A DNA stretch of 64,000 bases from Tetrapyrgos nigripes (lineage: Eukaryota > Basidiomycota > Agaricomycetes > Agaricales > Campanellaceae): NCBI GenBank assembly GCA_013368315.1, contig JAACJM010000006.1:310001-374000 (forward strand), written 5' to 3'. Below, piece after piece: positions 11,922 through 25,173 of this stretch. How positions within the stretch are numbered: the first letter of the stretch is position 1; every line of letters starts with the position of its first letter. Made by a program: the position numbers and the translations under genes. The notes below the pieces were generated by a model that ran no database searches, was not told the DNA's origin, and was given only the letters and a program-made list of their open reading frames with translations.

Positions 11922-13213
11922 CAGTAAAACGGCAAATCGACTTTTCCCCACTTTTCGGAGCTTTCGGTAACTTTTTCCCATCAAGACTTTTGATCGACTT
12001 TTTTGATGGAAGCTTTTTCCAACTTCTACTTTCTTCCGGAAGCCTTTTCCCGCCTTTTACTTTTTTTCTGAATGGCACCTACTTTTCAACAACTTTTGCC
12101 AGCTTTTCCCAAGCTTTTCTGGAGGATCTCACTTTCTACACCAAATGGGTAAAATAGACTCGAGTCAAGTACGTGTATGTATTAATTCTCCCGTCTGGTA
12201 TTGTACTGTCTGGGGAAACTCTCTGAGATTTGGTACATACACACTTTGCTTAATCCACTTACATGTAGGAACACAGCCTGAGGGAAGAGGTGGGAGGAAG
12301 TGTCTCTCTATGCAAAGACTTAATGAAATTTTGATGCAGCTGCAGCTCCAGTAAATGCCGGTCAACTGTATAGCTGCGGTCACATGTTGTGTTGACTTTG
12401 CGATTGCGTGTCCATCCCAACCTTCACTGTGTCCAGTCACTGCACTCATCCTCGTCACCCTTCAGCGCTTTTTTGACGGTACGTTTGTCGTTTCTAAAAG
12501 TCTTTCTTACCGCGCTAAATGCTTTGTTGTCCTAGCGCAGCTCCCAGCTCACCCAAATATTTGCGATGTGTCAGTGGAGAGATAATAACGGATAGGTGTG
12601 TGCTTTACATTTTCTAGTCCTTCAACATGTCTGACTTGTCCCCGCTATTCCACTGTGCTGCATACTGAGGTAGTTTAATCATTGAAAGGACAGTTTGTGG
12701 TGCGTTTCTTTTACACTTTTTTACTGTAATTATTACTAATGCAGAGATCTTCCTCCTTCAGGTGTAGGATATCTTTTGAAGAGGCATATTCGTTTGGTAA
12801 GTCAGCTTGTTTTTCACAACGCGATATCGGAACCTAACCTGCTGTGTACACTCAGGACGATGGGATCCGCTTTCATTGGTTGACAGTACACTGCAACGAC
12901 TGAATTGTATGCAGCAGTGGTTGAGGGAAGGGCCCCGTCTATAGTACCATAGCCCTTTCATTCCATGTACATATTTTACAGTGACTATAATGATATCCCT
13001 TTTAATGCACTACTAATAGAAATCTAAGGTATGAGGAGGTGGTTTTACTAATCCTATTTAGCAGCTTTCCCTGCACCTTTTCAGCAGCTTTTCCAGTGAC
13101 TTTCAAAAGCAGGAGGTAGCTTTCAAAAGCGATTGGGCCTGTGTTTTGAAAGTATGGCGCGGATCCAAAAAAGTCACGTAAAAGTTGCAAAAAGCCAGTT
13201 TGCCGTTTTACTG
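11922..13213. mobile_element. 1.29-kb TIR element inserted in the hydrophobin 5' region
   Basis: Both ends carry the exact 15-bp inverted repeat CAGTAAAACGGCAAA (11922-11936, and its complement at 13199-13213). The dinucleotide AT flanks each side (11920-11921 and 13214-13215). Subterminal regions are full of repeated CTTTTCC / GGAAAAG-type words (about 11935-12120 and 13060-13200), as expected of transposase-binding sites in DNA transposons. I find no transposase frame inside, so it is non-autonomous. The superfamily cannot be assigned from a 2-bp duplication and this end sequence. Confidence 0.75.
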
Positions 13214-13236
13214 ATGAAGTGGGTATCTCACTGAGG

Positions 13237-13244
13237 TATTTATA
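13237..13244 (-). promoter_or_regulatory. Probable TATA box of the disrupted hydrophobin gene
   Basis: On the minus strand this reads TATAAATA. If the 1.29-kb element at 11922-13213 is removed, the box would lie about 80 nt upstream of the hydrophobin ATG at 11864, a normal spacing for a fungal secreted-protein gene. The insertion now separates the two by 1.37 kb. Confidence 0.5.
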
Positions 13245-16200
13245 CGTTTCATGCCTGGTTGGCTGGATTAGAGAAGTTGTATTGGAACAGAATTGTCAAG
13301 CCAAAAAGTTTTGGTTGGTATGAGCTGAAACATGTGCCAGACATCAGATGTCAAGGTAAGCCGGCTTGGAGCATAATAGAGGACCCTGTCGACAAGAAAA
13401 ACAGGATTCCTGGGTGGGGCAACGTTTCAACAGCCATTGACTGGCATGACAGATTTCCATTGGAGAATTGTGCATATGTTGGACAGCAAGGGGGTGGTGA
13501 GTGAGGAGGTGGCGGCCATACCAGTTTTCAAGGCCAGTATTCGCTACATATCTACATTCTTGGGAGAGGTCAATTTATGTATTGGTATGAGGCGTCACAA
13601 GTATTGCCTCAATCACTCTACAGTTGTGGACAATCAAAGTCGGTAAGTCTCTAGCGCTTGATATTGAGTTTTTGGGGGTATAATTTTGACGGATTTGAAC
13701 TCAGAATGTCAGAATACGTCGAAAAATGGTCTTCCGAAGTTTTTCCCACGACCTGTTTTGGTGTCTCAGTTTTTGGGGCAATTTCAACGAAACTTTTCAC
13801 AGGTGAAGCTCCCCATCTTTATTGTGTAGACAAAATTGCATCCCTCTGTCAAACCTTTTGACTACATATTTGCTATTCTAGCCATGCTTAGCATAAACCT
13901 GAGTTCATGACCGCCTCAATACTCATCATTGCTGACTCTGAGACAGCTGGGTGACCACGCTGCTTCTGGACAGCCCATTCTGCTGCTTTTCCTGTTAGTC
14001 CATGACGATACGCACTCATGAACTGGAAAGACCTTACAACGCCCACACCATCGAACCATGCACCCTATCACTATGACATGCCAAGAGTCATTGAAGGTGG
14101 TGAGACTGAAAAGGGTTGTGTTGTACTCAAGTATTTTAGCTTCGGAAATTTGCCTGAATACGAGTTGAAAGGGAGTATTATGGCTGCTTCTGACTGGACT
14201 TAGCGGGAGCTCCAAGAGCAGATGAGGATGTGTACAAGGTTAGATCACGATGAGTCTGATTTTCTCCTCAGAATTATCTTCTACATCTCCGAGCCATTAT
14301 TCGCTAATTTCATTGAAAATGTCAAAATGAAATTCTTTGGGATATCGGAACTCAGGAATTGGAGTTGGAGTCTCGACCTGTCAAGATTCAATTTTGTTCA
14401 ACTCAGGCACAAGAGCCTATGTAGAGCATGTCAGAAACCGCTTTCGGCAGTATGCGCTAAGGAATTTTCTTAGCACCACACGCAACGAGAGGTGCCTGGT
14501 ACATAATCACAGCAGGGCAATTCTACGTAAAAACTACATAGGCTTAAACCTGAGGTCATGAGGTCAAGATCTAATGAGGTTTGAACCACGTAAATTTGAG
14601 CGGCCATCTCAATTAGTTCCCAGTTCAAAAACTTTGGAGGTGGACTTCAAAAGGCTGGTCACTACATCATTGCTCGCGAAACATCTCCCCGACACATGTA
14701 CAGTCCCGGCCACTTCCAATACTCCCATACCAATCACTTGTAAAAAGTATTAATGATGACTAACTAGTATATACGTACAAGAAAACGAAGAACAAGAACA
14801 TAGTAATCCAAGGAGCCACTATGACCAAGGTGATGGATGCTAGACAAATGCTAGAGCATTGCGAAGACGTCCAGACAAAAGGGTGAAGAACATGAAGCAC
14901 AGGTGAACAGATAATAATATCTGGTCTCTACAGTTGATAATACACACATAAAACATATAAAGAATGAACAGAGGAGCCAGTGATAGTCTTGCTGTTGCCA
15001 GCCAAATCTATATCATCACCGCGGTTGATCGAATTGGACTCATAAATGGAATTCGGGTCCAGAGCTTTGCCATGGCCAAAATCATTACGAGGCCGAAGAA
15101 TGAGGCTGAGTTCTTTACACCCGTTTTCCGCTTGTGGCAAGGGGGCTCAGAAATTTTATTTTATTACACGATGCCTAAAAATTTTTAACGGTCTCTGAGG
15201 CGAGACTGACTGAGCGCTCCTGCCATATATGGAAGGTGGACTAGTACTGCCACCTCTTGTAAGACCTCCCTCCTTTGCATACCTCGCAGCGCCATCCCCA
15301 GGGAACCATTGTATGGGGACAGTTCGCATGTCCATTGACAATGGGAATCTATAGTATACAATATGTACTAAGTATGAGTGATATAATTGACAGAGGTTAC
15401 GCTTGGGACAAGAGGGCTCCTTGAACTCGAACCACCATCCAGCCAGAGTATTCCCACGCTTTCTCACACAGAAAGATGGGCAAGGACGAGGAAAACAGCG
15501 ACGCACCATGTACAGGAGAGCTCCTAGAGTCTCTTCTCCTTCTTGTGTCCCCTTGAGAAACACCAACTGCCCCCCTGTGGTAACCATGCCCATTAGCTAC
15601 TCCATTAGCAGATACAGAGAACCATATCCATGCAAACAGTGAAAGACATATACCATTGCCATGTCACCAAATGACCAGCTGCAGCCCAGGCACCTCCTTC
15701 CTTCACCAAGCGTTATGCATGCTTACCTATGCTTACTGTCATTGACCCCCTTGATAACTACGACCGCCTGAACCATCAACCTCCCTTCATATGCCAAGTC
15801 TCCAGATGAACACACTCATACCATATCCCTCACTTATTCACCCAACCTACGCATTCACTATCCTATGCCATTCTCTTCGAAAAATGTTGCCCTACCTCTA
15901 GGCCCTAGGCTACCTCATCAACTCCCTTTGTATGTCTAGAGGCTGGAGCCTTCGACATTGACTGCCAGCTCAGCATGACTGTGAACCCCGAGTAACCCCA
16001 TAGCCGATACCATTGCAGCGGTCTCCAGCGGTTCCCTCCTGTCTGATCCTCAGAATGTGACCAATGCATTCGAGACAGTCTCTTGCTAGGTATACAATAA
16101 TCTGTCTATGCACACACATATAGTGTCCTGTTACCTAGTATTATAATAATCAAGTTACCTTGCATGCATTATACAAATCAGGAAGAACAACAAAGTTAGA

Positions 16201-16430
16201 ATCAACTCTACCTACCACCGAGTAGGCTTTGACCTGAGCAGTCAAGTAAGAAACCCAAACTTATATGAGAAATCTTACCTTGTGTGGCCCACATATACTG
16301 ACTACCATCCAAATGGTAGGACAGGAAAGCCATACAAATCTCGAAGGCAATTTGTTTGCCTAACAACAGCGTGGACACGTGCTGGGCTTAGTTTGCAGAA
16401 GTCTTGATCTGAAATGTGAGTGGAGTCTAA
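13245..16430. other. Unassigned region with short frames and a repeat end
   Basis: Frames at 13259-13504 (contains KPKSFGWYELKHVPD) and 14018-14203 (contains HYDMPRVIEGGETEKGC) have a protein-like look but no family I recognise and no convincing splicing partners. At 15088-15122 lies the inverted form of the 36-bp AACTCAGCC...CCTCGTAA repeat end. From about 15200 to 16430 I see no gene; part of it may be the 5' untranslated region of the LINE that follows. Confidence 0.3.
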
Positions 16431-19400
16431 CTATACTTGCATAGTACAAAGAGACAGTGCCCCTATGCGAGGAGCCAAGCTCTCCTTTAGTCAAGGACCG
16501 AGGGTTAAGAGCCTAAGGTAGACTGCACAGCCTCAAAGCGTTGTTTGGCACAATGAGTGCTGTATAATCCAACTGCAAACACTTCTTCCCTATCTCTATC
16601 ACCACCAGGTTACGGAGCGGTGAGCTTGTACCTGCCTGTACCCGGAGGGGTTTCTGCCCCTGCTACTGGTAGTGATCCCAATGACAGGTATGGGGGGAAT
16701 AGTAGCAAGTCTGTTGATGGAATGGTGATTTCGAAGGATCCAACTGCTTCTGGGACATGCCCTCTGAGTCCATGCAGTGAATCCCTAGTAGGCCAATCTC
16801 TCCCACAACAGGCCCCTGGCACACAGGGTAGTACATACCAAGTACACACCACACCAGGTGAACAGTTGTCAATAAGACACAGAGAGAATCAAGTGAGTAA
16901 TATAACTGTCTCATTACATAGTAGAAACACAATACCAGTGCACTTGCAATTTACAGTAGACAGAGATGGATGGTACCACTACGTACCCCCAGAAAACTGG
17001 GAAAATGATGTGGACAATGACCCTATTCCCTTCAAACAACAAGACAGCCAAAATACAAGTCAGTCTACTACCTCTCCAAAGGTATCACGGCCAAATAGAA
17101 GAACACGGCATGCAGAGAATAGAAGAACAAAGAAAAACATGAAGGCAGCCTTAAAGATTGCTATGCTGAACATGAGGGGTCTAGGTAGCCTTTCATCTAA
17201 TAAATGGTTCCACATAAACCAAATCATGAGAGATAAAAAGATTGGGATCCTTCTAGTACAAGAGACTCACCTAACTGTCAAAAAGGCATCAGAATTGGAA
17301 CACCTACATAAACAGCTAGTTATCCATTGCTCACCCGATCCTGAAAGTCCTACAAACGCTGCAGGTGTCGCAATTGTCCTGAATTGACGACACACATGCA
17401 CAGCAAAAAATGACATCAAGATCAAAGAAATAAAACCCAGTCGCACTCTACAAATCACTACCAGATGGCATCAACAAGATAAGTTATCAGTATTGGTAGT
17501 GTATGCACTGACAGTTACACAATCAGATGGAACAGGTAATAAAAAACTTTGGGAAGAAATACACACCTACTATGAAACACATCCTAATACGCGCAAACCA
17601 GATGTAGTAGCCGGAGATTTTAATGTTGCACTTAATGCAATTGATGATCTAAAGCTTACACTGAACCTAAGGATGGGTGGAGAGATACTTTCCCAGCAAA
17701 GAAGCAGTACACATTCTTCCAATCTGCAACAGGATCACAATCTCACCTAGACTGTATATATGTGACTCCCCAAATACTAAAGACAGCAAGAGAATGGAAT
17801 ATAGAAGGAAGTGGACTTAGCTTCACTGATCACTGACTGGTATCAGTACAAGTAACCACAGCAAACGTGCCAAACATAGATAAAGGATGCTGGACAATCC
17901 CCTTACACCTAATAAAAGATAAGGCATTTATACACAAAATATTAGAAGAGAGTCTCACCATGAAACGCAAACTGGATGCACTGACCAGAAAAGAACAGAC
18001 CCCAGAAGACAATGCCCAGAAACTGCTACACAACTGGAAAAAGGAAGTCATACAATGTGCACGACACAGAGCGAAAACTGCAATACCTAAGACACTTGTG
18101 AAGATCCGGAACCTCCAGAATGACCTAGAAGAAACAGCAAATGATCCATCAGTACTGGAACATGAAAAGATAGAAAAACTACATGCACTGATGACCAAAC
18201 TAATACATGTTGAGAAAGAGCGACATGAGAAACTTCACCTCTCGGTAGCTATGAGAGACCGCATTGAGGGAGAAACAATATGAAGATACTGGTGCCAGAT
18301 TAACAAAGAACAAAAACCAAGGGATGCCATATACACACTAAGAAATCCTAACAGGCCTGTGGAGGATGATGCTGATTTTATACCCAGAAACATGTATGTG
18401 AAAGACTCGAAACAAATGGCTGAAATAGCGAAGAGATACCATGATGACCTGCAGGATCAAGTTGCTCACGAGGCCTCTGAAGCGGAGAGACAGAGAATCA
18501 TTGATGAGGTGCTCAGGAACCTGGACAAAACAAAAACGCCTACAGGTGATCATAAAGAAATGCTAGCTGCAAAAATGTCCTTTCACAACGTAAGGGCTGC
18601 TTTAAAACTTACTGGGTTAGATGGGATACCATACAAATTGTATAAAACCCTCGAACAACTAGCACAATGCGAAATTGAGAAAGGAAACATGGAAGTTTTT
18701 GATGTGATCCAATTACTTACTGCAGCTTTTAACGATGTGGCAGAATTTGGGATAGACCCAATGACCAACTTTGCAGAAGGCTGGATGTGCCCGCTGTACA
18801 AGAAAAACGACAGAACAGACATCGCAAATTACTGTCTGATCACCATATTAAACACCGACTAAAATCATGTCAAAAGTACTAGCATTTAGAATGTCAGAAG
18901 TGGCTCCGCACCTGCTACATGAAAGTCAAGCAGGGTTTGTATGTGGACAGAAGATCACTGACCAAACAAAGCTTATCCGAATGATAATGGACTATGCAGA
19001 AGTAACAGAGGAGAATGGTCTCATAGTTGCACTGGACCAAGAGAAAGCATATGACAAAATAGACCATGACTACCTGTGGCAAACACTTAGGAAACTTAAT
19101 ATCCCTGAACAATTCATCACAACAGTATCTCACCTTTACAGAGATGTGCACACAAAGATAATGGTCAACGACACACTGAGCTCAAGCTACAAAGTACGAT
19201 GTGGAGTACGTCAAGGAGATCTGTTATCCTGCCTACTCTTTGACCTAGCCATAGAACTATTAGCAGCAACACTGAGGGCGTCGGATCTGAAAGGATATAA
19301 GATCCCTGGACATGCAGAGAGACTAATTGCGAATCTATTTGCGGATGATACAACTATGTTCCTTCATGCAGATGATGATTTCGAGCAACTCCAACACATT

Positions 19401-22192
19401 CTGGACAAATGGTGCATCGCATCAAAAGCTAAGTTTAACATAGCGAAAACAGAAATCATACCAATAGGAACTGCAACATATCGAGCAAGAGTAATCCAAA
19501 CAAGAAAAACCCAAGACAACAAGCAACCTCTACTGGAATGGCTACACATAGCCATCGAGGGCAAAGCCATTCAAATACTCGGCACCTGGTTCGGAAACAA
19601 TATTAACAATGTCAGCATTTGGGAACCAACTCTGGAGAAAATTGACACAAACCTAGACTGCTGGAATAAAAGCTCCCCAACAATGGAAGGCCGCAGACAT
19701 ATCGTACAAATGGTAATCAGGGGAATGACCCAGTATCTAACACAGGTGCAAGGTATGCCAGATAAAGTTGAAAAGAAGATTATGAAAAGGGTACAGAATT
19801 TCATTTGGGCCGAGAAGGAAAAGAACCCAGTGAATAAAGCCACTGTTCATGGTCCCATAGCACTAGGAGGAAGGAAAGTCCTAGATATACAAGCACGTAA
19901 TAAGGCAATTGACATGATGTGGGCAAAATCTTACCTGACCTTCGGGCAAAAGTGGTAGATGCACTCTTTGCCCACCATACACCTAAAGATCAAACAGAAA
20001 TAAATGTGGACAAAAGAATAAAAACAAACCCATTACTGCAGACGTGGAGAACTTTACCAAAAAAGAACTCGAACACAGCCACTGTAAACAACCTGACAAC
20101 TCTTGAAAACTGTCAAAACTTTCAGAATACAGCAGGAAGGTCTAGCTTTCTCTAGAGAAATCCTTCGCAAGATGCCCATCTGGTACCACAGTCACACGAG
20201 CCCAAGGATCAGACTGCTCAACCACTCTGCGGCCAGCAAGTGCCTGAAAAGCGAAGAGCACCATAACCTGTGCACAGTGGGACAAGCAGAAGATTTAGTG
20301 TCAAGACTGGATGAAGAAGGACATGAAAAAGATAGCCTGTGTCAGTGTCATCAGTGCCAATGGATAAGTGACACATACCATTGCTTAATCTTCTACCAAA
20401 ATGGGACCCTTGGAAAAAGCAACCAGAAGACCATGAACCATTACTTGAACCTGAATCAGAAGACAAAAATGTTTCATTCTTTGACACAAGGATTACAGTG
20501 CAAGGAACACTAACCAATACTTTCCGAGTATTTACAGAGGGCAAGATCAGTGAAGAATTACCGGATAATGACCTGGAGCAAGAACCAGTCCAAGAACCAA
20601 CTATTGTTGCGACTGACAGCTCCTGGACAGAGAACGGACACCTAACAGCTAAAGTGGGAGTGGGAATCTATTTTGGAAAGAATGATGACCGCAATCAGTC
20701 AATATGTCTCCCCAAATTCATGTATAAAAGAGTGACGAGAACAACGAACCAAATAAAACAATCCCCACTCGAGCAGTTGAACCAGACGGGAGAAGTAGTA
20801 GCTGCAAGAGGAGCACTTACAATGAACGCGAAGAAAAATGAAAACAAAGGATATATTGGTGTTAAAAATCAGGAGCTAATTAAGGCGATGGTAGCCTCAG
20901 GAAACAAAAAAGGACTATCTGTTTCAAATGGATCAAAGGTCATAATGGGCATGAAGGAAATGAGGCTGCAGACTTACTTGCAGCAGCTGGAGCCAAGAAA
21001 GATGTAGCCAACGCTATGATTATCTCGTACTCAGGTCTTGAGGTGACGGGTGCAAAGCATTAGCATATAGAGCCATACGCGAGCAAAAATTAGGTAAAGA
21101 ACAAAGAAAAAATGGACCTAGAAGACGTACGGCCATAAATCTTGAGAAAACACAAGCTCAAGTGGAAGAGGCTTTTGGTATAACTCCAAATGAAAAAGGA
21201 ATCTGGAAAGCAATAAGACACAAAGATCACTCAAGAAAAACGAGAAACTTCCTCTGGATGCTGACGCACGATGCGTACATGACGGGCTCACACCGGGAAC
21301 ACTCTCACAATCCAGAGAGAGCAAATTGCGAACATGATCACTGGCTGGAAGATATGGAGCACATCCTGACTGGTTGTGACTCGCCGGGCCAAGCACGAAT
21401 ATGGGAACTAGCACAGAAGCTCTGGAGAAAAAGTCAGGAAAGGAATGGTACCGCCCCGGTATTGGTACCATCATAGGAGCTGCAATGGCTGAGATAAAGA
21501 ACAATGAGACTGGAAGACGTATACAAGGAGATATGCGTCTCTGGAGAATACTTATAGCAGAATCCGCTTACCTTATATGGGTCCTGCGCTGTGAAAGAGT
21601 TATAGAGAAGAATAACACGCCGTTCTCAGAAGAAGAGATTGCCAATAGGTGGTGGAAGACGATCAACGAACGATTCAAACTTGACGTGCGCATGACTAAT
21701 AAAAAATTTGGGCACAAAGCCACACCAAAAAAGGTTGTTGAGAACACCTGGAAAGGCTTAATTCACAGTGAAAAAGAACTACCTAAGAATTGGACCATGA
21801 TGACAGGGGTTTTAGTGGGTATTGAGCAGGATCTTGCAAGAAGGACCGAAAGTCATGATAGGTGAGGCAACTCACCTCAATGAACAGCTCCCTCTCTCAG
21901 GAGGGACGGGTTTACTCATCCCAATGAATGAGAGCTCTCCTCAGTTTAACAGCTTCATTCATAACGATGACTTTCGTTTTCTGCTCCGAGTCCCACACTT
22001 TGTGCGTAAAGGCATTTCCCCTGGGAGGAAACTATGATTATGTCCTATGATTCTATGCTACTGTATGTACTGTCGAGGTTTAAATCCCTTGTCCCCCTGA
22101 CTGCGGGCCTGAGCTAACGACCCTCAATGAGGGTGTCCTTGTCATCTAGCAAAATGGCTATCCAAACGCTCCTCCAACAAAAAAAAAAAAAG
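16430..22192 (+). mobile_element. Non-LTR retrotransposon (LINE) with APE endonuclease, RT and RNase H
   Basis: The coding part spans 16557-21865 and is followed by a 3' untranslated region ending in a run of 13 A at about 22179-22191. That is the normal 3' terminus of a target-primed LINE. The end just before the A-run reads TCTAGCAAAATGGCTATCC, a style common in Agaricomycete LINEs. The 5' limit near 16430 is only an estimate; I could not find target-site duplications. The domain order (endonuclease, RT, RNase H) fits the I/Tad1-related fungal groups. Confidence 0.85.
16557..21865 (+). pseudogene. LINE polyprotein, decayed (endonuclease-RT-RNase H)
   Basis: The endonuclease begins near 17150 with MLNMRGLG, then LLVQETHL and VVAGDFNVAL, and ends with LDCIYV...SFTDH. 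The reverse transcriptase (about 18550-19950) has ALDQEKAYDKIDHDYLW, GVRQGDLLSCLLFDLAIE and the catalytic FADDTT (19338-19352). A Cys-rich segment with LCQCHQCQ follows near 20330, then RNase H (TDSSW near 20614, GEVVAARGAL near 20800) and a C-terminal region with HDAYMTGS and EDMEHILTGCDSPGQ. The protein would nick genomic DNA and prime reverse transcription of its own RNA. Breaks visible: TGA at about 17385, a frameshift near 17668, TGA in FTDH*LVSV, TGA at 18281, a one-base loss near 18862 (expected DYKIM), and shifts near 19960 and 21000. The copy cannot make protein. Confidence 0.85.
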
Positions 22193-23690
22193 GTTACACT
22201 TGGGGTTATGCTGAAAGAAGACTCACAGTGTTAAGGTCAGGGAGTTCTTTGTCCGAGTTAATCATGCTTCCAATGTGCTTGAAAGAAACTAGAGCATGAT
22301 GCATATATGTCAATTGGTATTGTAGGAAATTTCCACCAATCAGAAGAGAGTAATAAGTCAGCCCAATGGATTGGGCTTCAGTCAAGGGTCAGTACATATG
22401 ACACCTATGCTATTTCGCGCTTTTGACAGCTGTTTTGCAAGTTATATGGGTCTCAGAAATCACTATAACATTGAGAATACTCAAAATTGCACATATTTCC
22501 TCCTCAAAGCCTTGAAAACTTTTTGGTGGCCTTGACCACTTGACCGACTGACCTCCAGAGTGTGCCGGTCCACATTCCTGGACACCCCTTGGCTTGTGGC
22601 TATACAAATTGTTCCCGATTTTTCCCAGTCCTTTGTCTCCAGTTTTTGTCTTGGCCCCTGACCACTACATATGTACTAATGGTATTACAAGTACACCTTG
22701 TTTGTGGCAACGCCCTTTTCGTCTAAATGCCACCGTTACAGTAATCATTCTCAAATTTTCTCGGTCAGGTTGACACTATGTACTCTACACTCTGTTCCTG
22801 CCTGTCTCAATTAAGACTCTGGTTCAATTCAAGCTCCCCGTGGACGTGTAAGCTTTTCATCTTAATTCACCAACCTCTCCCTTCTTTGCTTCTTTTCTGT
22901 CCTCTATGACTCAAACTATTGTCTCGGATGCTGCTCATGGAGCTTTCTAAGCGGGCTATCCATCAAACAGCTCTTGTTTGCGCCTTGCAGCACCTACATT
23001 ACTATCTTCCCTTCCACTATTAACAGAGGAAATTCCAGCAGGAAGTGTGTGCTCAGTTGGGTATACAGTTGGATATTACATTGGTAGTGGTGAAGCTACG
23101 CTGGCTTTAAATCTCAAGATTTTAATTCTGTTATCTGACCCAGTTAAAAAGGAAAAAAGGAAAAAGTTTTCTACATGTACTAGTATTTATTGGGGGAAGA
23201 TAAAGAAGTTCAATAACAAAATGTGTACTTTATGTTTGTAGCTACCTATGGCCTCGTACTCGCCACGCTGCAGTGCTGGCCCACACCCCTTTCATTGAAA
23301 CAAAGACATGTCATACAGGTGGAAAGTTGAAATGCATCGCAAAGGAAGAAAACCACAAGGAAGGCTACTGCTCTCACTGCTCAGATGAGTCAGAGGTGGG
23401 TGGAGGAGAAGGTTGGGGAAATTGAGGAAAGATGAAGTGACGAAGGCGGAGTTTAAGTTTGACTTCCCAGGAATGGACTTTAGGGCCAGTTCTCTGTGAC
23501 TAAACAGCGTAGCCAAACAAGAACAAAAAAGACTGATGTTTCCTGGACTTGGTCAGCTCAGGATTTTTACGCTTCAACCAGCTATCCGTGTCTCAATGCT
23601 ATGATTTTTGAAGCTCTCTAAAGACATTCTGCTTTGCCCCAGATCTCATACATTGCCATACCTATTACCAGTGTTGCCATGGTCTGGGCC
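22193..23690. other. Unassigned intergenic sequence
   Basis: I see no supported gene. A short frame at 22978-23241 has a hydrophobic start but no family match. Near 23245-23290 lies GGCCTCGTACTCGCCACGC...GGCCCACACCC, closely matched at 25843-25885; it looks like a transposon end shared by two decayed elements. Confidence 0.3.
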
Positions 23691-24210
23691 AGTGGCTATG
23701 CTGACCCTGCTGGCCAGGGTCAGGTCAGGTCAGGCCAGGTCTGCACCTATTTTTTTTCCTTGAGAGACACTTTAGAAAAAGGCATAGATACTTGAGGAGT
23801 ACCAATTTTATGTATGTAGATTACTTACATATTCAGCATTTGAGATCAATTTGAGGCTAAATCTACGCTGAAAATGTCTGAGCCACTGCTGCAGAGCAGG
23901 AATACAATCTTAGCACCTGCTGAGTGCTGCTCTTTCACCTTACATCTGACTTGAAAGGTAAGCAGACATTCTTATGTGCATAATTACATCAGAAAATTTA
24001 TCATTATGACCATTTAAGGTGACCAAACTAGGTCATACTGGCAGCCAAGGTCCAAGGGGCTGACCCTGGGTTGGCCTCCTCTCCAATGACTGACCCTTGA
24101 CCAACCCGACCCTTGAAGGCCGGGCCAGGCCAGGGCCAGTGGCTGTGTCTGGCCCTTGGGGTTGGTCCAGAGTCAGGCCAGGGCCACTGGGGTCATGGCC
24201 TGGACTGCAG
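23690..24210. repeat. GGCCAGG/GGTCAGG low-complexity tract
   Basis: Two clusters (about 23690-23745 and 24030-24215) are made of imperfect GGTCAGG, GGCCAGG, GGGCCAG and TGACCC words on both strands, separated by ordinary AT-rich sequence. The words are partly self-complementary (CTGGCC/GGCCAG), so the tract could fold. I see no open frame that would explain the composition. Confidence 0.5.
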
Positions 24211-24479
24211 CAACACTGCCTATTACTAACTCTTTGCCTGATTGCTTCTGACCCTCCTCCACTTCTATCCCCTTCTTATCCTTTGTCTCCAGCTTAGCCA
24301 ACATCTCTACAACGCACTCATGTAAACAAAGTTTACAATTGTGATATTTACAACAGTTTTGCTTTGTACTCGTCTGTCTTAGAATCTAAGTAATGCCTTC
24401 AGTATGCGGACACCTTTGTATCGGGAATGGTGCCCCCGAAGGCAGTGCGCTAGCTAATGAAAGGGACTTGGACATGTGT

Positions 24480-24680
24480 CATGCTGGCATCAACATGACA
24501 TTGTTGTTGATGTCACTGGTCACTGGACACAGTCTGGACTGAGTCTAGGCATTTTGGTTATTGGGAAGGGCAGAGACCAGCTTAATTTGAGTGGCAGCAA
24601 AAAGGGGTGGGAGTTTGAACCTGTGGAAAAGATCTGGGAAGTCACTACAACATAAGTTAACTCAGCCTAAAAGCCTCATA
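24480..24680 (+). repeat. Dispersed repeat family A, copy 3
   Basis: Its left part (ATGACATTGTTGTTGATGTC, GTCACTGGACACAGTC) matches the copy at about 60-110. The core GGGTGGGAGTTTGAACC lies at about 24605 and is followed by GGAAAAGATCTGGGAAGTC, CTACAACATAA and AACTCAGCCTAAAAGCCTCATAAC, colinear with the 37.08-37.16 kb copy apart from G/A and C/T changes. This colinearity defines the right end of the family. Confidence 0.65.
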
Positions 24681-24708
24681 ACTATATCAAAGACAACGGA
24701 CAACAACA

Positions 24709-25095
24709 TCAATTGTGACCTGGCACATTAGTCACCCTCTTCATAGCCCTGTGAGTAGCCCCAGCAACAGAGGAAAACCCAATGATAATGATATCGATTT
24801 GGTTCTGAATGGTGAAAGCTACACAATGTGCGGCCTTCCCAATACCCCAACCAATACCCATTCCCCATACTCCAATCAGCAAGTCGATTCCTAGTACTGA
24901 CACAATCGAAACCAACATGTCCAAGTCTGACCCTGAAGAAGCCAAAATCAAGTCAGAATGCCCAACAGGGATTAATATCAGTTTGAGGTGAAATATGAAG
25001 AAGAGAGATCATGTACATTGTTGACCTTGTTGAGCAGCAACAGACAAGGCAGAGAAAAGGATAAAAGCAATAGCCAATACTGGCTTGTAGAACAT
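24709..25095 (-). pseudogene. Secreted-protein-like gene segment, duplicated at 27.3 kb
   Basis: On the minus strand an ATG at 25095 opens a signal-peptide-like start (MFYKPVLAIAFILFSALSVAA then QQGQQ), but a TGA follows within nine codons. A possible intron (GTACAT...CTTCAG, about 24926-25015) would join it to a glycine-rich hydrophobic segment (IGVWGMGIGWGIG) ending at TGA 24709. The segment 24760-24975 is repeated at 27.27-27.45 kb with many transitions. The signal peptide is convincing; the rest is not. A decayed hydrophobin was considered, but the cysteine pattern is absent. Function unknown. Confidence 0.4.
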
Positions 25096-25173
25096 CGTCT
25101 GGAGAACTGGGGAATTATCAAACTGCACTGTCTGTCAGGTATTTATAGCCAGTAAATCAATTGGAGTGATAGT

